Of a stretch of DNA of 34,707 nt, positions 31,859-34,707 are shown in pieces. The notes beneath the pieces were generated by a model, which saw only the letters and a list, made by a program, of their open reading frames with translations, did no database searches and was not told the origin of the DNA. How positions within the stretch are numbered: position 1 is the first letter of the stretch; each line of letters opens with the position of its first letter. The position numbers were made by a program, and so were the translations under genes. This DNA is from a virus: the IMG/VR virus record IMGVR_UViG_3300028364_000086, positions 1-34,707 of that record; one strand, 5' to 3'.

Positions 31859-31996
31859 AAGTTAGTGGGAGCTAAGGGAGCTAAAGTTAACGACTATCTG
31901 GTTAAATAGATTTAATCTAATTAACGGGGTAAATCGCTAGACTTCCCTCTAGAGCTACTGACTTAAAGAAAGATTACTCGTTAATTAGATTAACAT
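31859..31996 (+). promoter_or_regulatory. Structured 5' leader with a perfect 15-bp stem
   Basis: TTAATCTAATTAACG (31912-31926) and CGTTAATTAGATTAA (31979-31993) are perfectly complementary. The loop holds a smaller hairpin CTAGA 31937-31941/TCTAG 31948-31952. At the 5' end GGGAGCTAA is repeated in tandem (31867-31875, 31876-31884), and TTAAC 31887-31891 can pair with GTTAA 31901-31905. The 3' arm of the long stem ends 3 bases before ATG 31997, so it would hide the ribosome start site: a plausible RNA thermometer/switch or RNase III site. Confidence 0.55.
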
Positions 31997-32095
31997 ATGA
32001 GTAGCACCAAATTATTAGTAGACGAACAACGTCAACTGAAGAATGAGGAGTTAGACTTTAAGTATCAGGAACAGCAGTTCCTAGACGAGGAGTAA
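31997..32095 (+). CDS. 32-residue acidic peptide
   Basis: 32 residues, charged and helical (LVDEQRQLKNEELDFKYQEQ). ATG 31997 follows TTAACAT at the end of the structured leader. Eighteen bases separate it from the metallopeptidase gene. It may be a regulatory leader peptide or a small coiled-coil protein. Evidence is the start context, the position and the length of the run; none is strong. Confidence 0.4.
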   Translation: MSSTKLLVDEQRQLKNEELDFKYQEQQFLDEE

Positions 32096-32111
32096 TTCCA
32101 GTTCGAAGTAG

Positions 32112-32552
32112 ATGTCAAATACAATGAATTTATTTTCAAAAGTTTTTATTGGATTCTTGATAGGGGTGGGGGTCTCTATAGTCACATTTGGATTGTTGGT
32201 TGATAAGAATCAGCCCGAAGACATCCAAGGTACGTTTCAAGAGTCAGAGACATTCAACTTAGAACAAGGAGGGTATAGCTACTGGACAAACCGTTCAGGC
32301 TCTACACTAACTCCTCATGGTTCAGTTAATGTTACGTGGGTGAGTGACCCTATCGACGTAGAAACTGCTTTCAACTATAGAGAGCTTACTACTGGTATCA
32401 GGGTCCAGGGATTCACCAATACTAAGAATAAGTTTGGTGGTGGCGACTGTACGATTTATTTACACAAGCCAATAGGAGCAGGTGATACTTATCAGATACA
32501 AGTACTAGGACATGAAGTCCTCCATTGCTTTGTCGGTCAGTTTCACAATTAA
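32112..32552 (+). CDS. Membrane-anchored zinc metallopeptidase
   Basis: 146 residues. An N-terminal hydrophobic helix (VFIGFLIGVGVSIVTFGLLV, about 11-30) anchors it in the membrane with the rest outside. The C-terminus carries GHEVLHCFVGQFH, i.e. the HExxH zinc motif (His134, Glu135, His138) with a further His at 145 that may be the third ligand. The middle contains WTNRSGSTL and a Cys113. It could be a cell-surface or envelope protease active in lysis or exclusion, or a processing enzyme. The exact family is not clear. Confidence 0.7.
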   Translation: MSNTMNLFSKVFIGFLIGVGVSIVTFGLLVDKNQPEDIQGTFQESETFNLEQGGYSYWTNRSGSTLTPHGSVNVTWVSDPIDVETAFNYRELTTGIRVQGFTNTKNKFGGGDCTIYLHKPIGAGDTYQIQVLGHEVLHCFVGQFHN

Positions 32553-32580
32553 TCATTATTTAATTTAGTATTATATTTTT

Positions 32581-33123
32581 ATGAAAAAAGCAAGAATTCA
32601 GGGAGAAGAACAAAAAGCATTAGAAGCATTCAAGCGTCATGTGAAGAAGTATTACAATTCAGACAAGTTTCTTATCTCAATCCCTTGGGAAGATGAAAAT
32701 GGTGAGGCTTACACTGCACAGCACGTAAGGAACTTTACTCCTAATTATCTCGTCAAGACCCTCATCCACCTTATGGATGCGTCGATGTCGGATGAAGCTA
32801 AGGCTGAAGGGACTACCGTCGCAGGTGCATTGCGAGAGATTGCCGATGCCATTGATGCTCTTGAAGGAGAAGGTTGCGAGAATTGTGGAGGAGACCATGA
32901 AGAAGAGGCATTAGGCTTATTCAAAGCAGTTAAAGAAGCTGGTATTGAAACTGGTGATGTAGATTCAATGATGGAGTTTATTGAGGACAATCACCTCGAT
33001 GATTCTCCTGCCGCTAAATCAGCTCTTAACTTAGCCCGTTCACATTATGAAAAAATCTTTGCAGATGAAATCAAACAATGGAGAAAAGAAAACCTTAACT
33101 GGTTCCAACGAATCACCTCATAA
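32581..33123 (+). CDS. Unknown acidic helical protein with CxxC
   Basis: 180 residues, unknown. Helical, with an EGEGCENCGGDHEEE segment at about residues 95-109 that contains CxxC next to His/Asp, perhaps a metal site. N-terminal part is basic (KKARIQGEEQKALEAFKRHVKKYYN). Ends with NWFQRITS. The start context TAGTATTATATTTTT-ATG is the clearest example of the A/T-rich initiation motif and resembles that of the gene at 28562. Confidence 0.6.
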   Translation: MKKARIQGEEQKALEAFKRHVKKYYNSDKFLISIPWEDENGEAYTAQHVRNFTPNYLVKTLIHLMDASMSDEAKAEGTTVAGALREIADAIDALEGEGCENCGGDHEEEALGLFKAVKEAGIETGDVDSMMEFIEDNHLDDSPAAKSALNLARSHYEKIFADEIKQWRKENLNWFQRITS

Positions 33124-33206
33124 ACTACTTTGTGTAGGCTGTATCGAATGCAGTAATGGTGATGAGAACTTACAGGAGTTTATTAATCGAAGTTAATTTA
33201 TTTTAT

Positions 33207-33770
33207 ATGGATACATACAAAGACGATGGAGGACAAACTGAAATTATGAGTAGACGAGAACGGATGGATAACCTTCCTCCACGACCATTAGGGAGGGGGA
33301 TTCATCAAGAATATCTTGGAGAAACTTATAATGAGAAGTTTAATAAGATTATTGGAGGGACGAAGCAAGCTCTTACCTACTTCTTTGGAGATGGTAAAGA
33401 CTACCCAAAGGCAGGGAAGATAGAGAATGGAAACCGACTTGGTGCATTTGCAGTATTCTTAGAGGATGAGGCAGATAGTGGCGCAACATCCATTAATGGA
33501 TATGCGATGAATCTAAGCCAGAACATGATGCTCAACGTCATGCAGTCAGTAATTATTGCATCTCTTAAGTCAACCGATGTAGTGGGAACACGGTTGTTAC
33601 TTGAGGATGCTACGAGTCGAGCGTTAAAACGAATGGGGCTCGATGACCAAGCAGGTATGAAGCATATGTCAATCAACAACGACCCGGAGAGTATTGCAGA
33701 AGCATTAGAAGAGCTTCGTAAGGAGTTGGGTGGTAAGAAGAAAGGTTTCTTCGGACGATTGTTTCGCTAG
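33207..33770 (+). CDS. Unknown protein with amphipathic C-terminus
   Basis: 187 residues. ATG 33207 is chosen over an upstream in-frame start because of the context AATTTATTTTAT-ATG. The N-terminus is charged and Pro/Arg-rich (NLPPRPLGRG), the middle is Ala/Ser/Leu-rich and may be globular (MLNVMQSVIIASLKS), the C-terminus ends in a short basic amphipathic helix (GKKKGFFGRLFR) that could bind membranes or nucleic acid. No family is recognised. It lies 48 bases upstream of the AAA+ ATPase gene. Confidence 0.6.
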   Translation: MDTYKDDGGQTEIMSRRERMDNLPPRPLGRGIHQEYLGETYNEKFNKIIGGTKQALTYFFGDGKDYPKAGKIENGNRLGAFAVFLEDEADSGATSINGYAMNLSQNMMLNVMQSVIIASLKSTDVVGTRLLLEDATSRALKRMGLDDQAGMKHMSINNDPESIAEALEELRKELGGKKKGFFGRLFR

Positions 33771-33818
33771 AAAGATAGAGGGGGAGTTTATTATTTAGAC
33801 ATTAATTTTAATTTATTT

Positions 33819-34707
33819 ATGAGTAACATTTATGGGAAGTTGAAGAAGGGGGACAAGATTGTGGTAACTGAATGGAGTGGGGATTATAAGGATAATCTTA
33901 AAAATAATCCAAATTACTTACCGAAAGCTTGGGGAGTAGACGGTACATATGTCTACGCTACTGTAAGGGGTACCGACAATCGAGATGGTGAGATATATCT
34001 TACTTGGAGCGAGCAACATACGAGCGGTGGAAATTATCGAATGGAGTCTATTTATGAACAAGCAAGAAATCGAGGAGCAAAGGTAGTTATGTATAAGGAC
34101 GCTCCAAAAAAACCTATTGAGGTTATCAAGATAGACCATACTCACCTAGACCGTCTTGTTATCAAGAATGAAGCAAAGGAGGATATTATTAGTGTACTAT
34201 CCCAGCACGAGCACTCTACTAAAATCTTTGATGAATGGGGACTTGGTGAGTTGATTGAGTATGGACGTGGAATGACGATGATGTTCCACGGTCTACCAGG
34301 GACTGGTAAGACTTTCGGAGCTAATCTGATTGCTAAGTCACTAGGGAAGGAATTACTTGTTATCAACGCAGCTAACATCCAGTCATCAGAACCAGGAGCA
34401 GCTAACCGTAACATTCAGGATGCTTTCAAAGAAGCGTCAGATAACGGGAAGATTCTCTTTATGGATGAATGTGACAGCCTAATCTATAACCGAAAAAACC
34501 TTGGTATGGTATTGGCTAGTGAGGTTAACACTCTTCTTACAGAGATTGAACAGTTTGAAGGTGTATGTATCTTGGCAACTAACCGTATTGAACACATGGA
34601 CCCTGCTCTAGAACGACGTATCGCACTTATTGTAGAGTTTGAAGCTCCAGATAAGGCCATGAGGGTTGATATTTGGAAGGGATTGTTACCAGAAAAGATG
34701 CCATTGA
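33819..34707 (+). CDS. AAA+ ATPase, 3' end beyond the window
   Basis: At least 296 residues, open at the right edge. The frame begins at ATG 33819 (context TTTATTT-ATG). Residues 1-130 form a domain I do not recognise, rich in strands at the start (GDKIVVTEWSGDYK). The AAA+ core follows: Walker A GLPGTGKT (158-165), Walker B ILFMDECD (212-219), sensor 1 LATNR (about 248-252) and the arginine finger ALERRI (about 260-265). It is a remodelling or unfolding ATPase; candidates include clamp-loader-like, MoxR/CbbQ-like and proteasome-ATPase-like forms. The missing end would contain the lid domain. Confidence 0.88.
   Translation, partial: MSNIYGKLKKGDKIVVTEWSGDYKDNLKNNPNYLPKAWGVDGTYVYATVRGTDNRDGEIYLTWSEQHTSGGNYRMESIYEQARNRGAKVVMYKDAPKKPIEVIKIDHTHLDRLVIKNEAKEDIISVLSQHEHSTKIFDEWGLGELIEYGRGMTMMFHGLPGTGKTFGANLIAKSLGKELLVINAANIQSSEPGAANRNIQDAFKEASDNGKILFMDECDSLIYNRKNLGMVLASEVNTLLTEIEQFEGVCILATNRIEHMDPALERRIALIVEFEAPDKAMRVDIWKGLLPEKMPL

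Noticed and set aside
1-34707. CRISPR array, insertion sequence or integrase
   Set aside because: No array of regularly spaced repeats, no transposase and no tyrosine or serine recombinase motif is visible. The repeats found lie in fibre or ejection genes or in RNA structures.

Overview
The window is most of the genome of a double-stranded DNA, tailed, short-tailed (podovirus-type) bacteriophage, or a contig of one. It starts just upstream of the large terminase and is cut inside an AAA+ ATPase gene at the right end. I see no integrase, repressor/Cro pair, tRNA, rRNA, CRISPR array or insertion sequence. The host cannot be named. Three features point to an unusual translation system: nearly all starts lack a Shine-Dalgarno sequence and instead have an A/T-rich stretch ending in TAT, CT or TT directly before ATG; some promoters place the start site on the ATG (leaderless); and of 40 complete genes 27 stop with TAA, 12 with TAG and at most one with TGA. 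This would fit a host with weakened RF2/UGA use, for example some Patescibacteria (CPR) lineages, but that is only an inference.

Layout. (1) 1-964: a 0.96 kb gene-free leader packed with promoters, an intrinsic terminator and long runs of RNA hairpins; I read it as one or more structured noncoding RNAs or a complex leader of the late operon. (2) 965-25034: the late operon on the + strand: terminase large subunit, portal, four unknown proteins, scaffold-like protein, head decoration-like protein, major capsid protein, small beta protein, coiled-coil protein, two fibre paralogues with a shared N-terminus, a small helix-turn-helix protein, holin, a YadA-like fibre, tail adaptor, a P22-gp10-like tail hub, three internal/ejection-type proteins, a large ejection protein with an N-terminal transglycosylase domain, and a zinc amidase endolysin. 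There is no tape measure and no tail tube/sheath, which supports a short tail. A terminator for this operon lies inside the 3' end of the next gene. (3) 25042-25431: a lone minus-strand RusA-like resolvase. (4) 25508-29717: replication and recombination on the + strand: replisome organiser, DnaB-type helicase, RecB/Cas4-like nuclease, two adjacent OB-fold single-strand-binding proteins, an excisionase-like DNA-binding protein and a small membrane protein. (5) 29718-34707: small accessory genes (membrane-anchored transglycosylase, Cys-rich protein, mini membrane protein, PD-(D/E)XK nuclease, membrane-anchored metallopeptidase, unknowns, AAA+ ATPase) alternating with four more gene-free, hairpin-rich intervals, several with their own promoter and terminator.

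The most unusual aspect is the number of apparently structured noncoding RNA loci: 81-178, 235-325, 331-880, 29732-29929, 30487-30557, 31112-31276 and the 5' leader 31859-31996. Several share short words (AATCGCTA, CTATCTAT) that lie in predicted loops of one RNA and in helix strands of another, suggesting shared or interacting RNA parts. All folds were read by eye; none has been tested by free-energy calculation or covariation.
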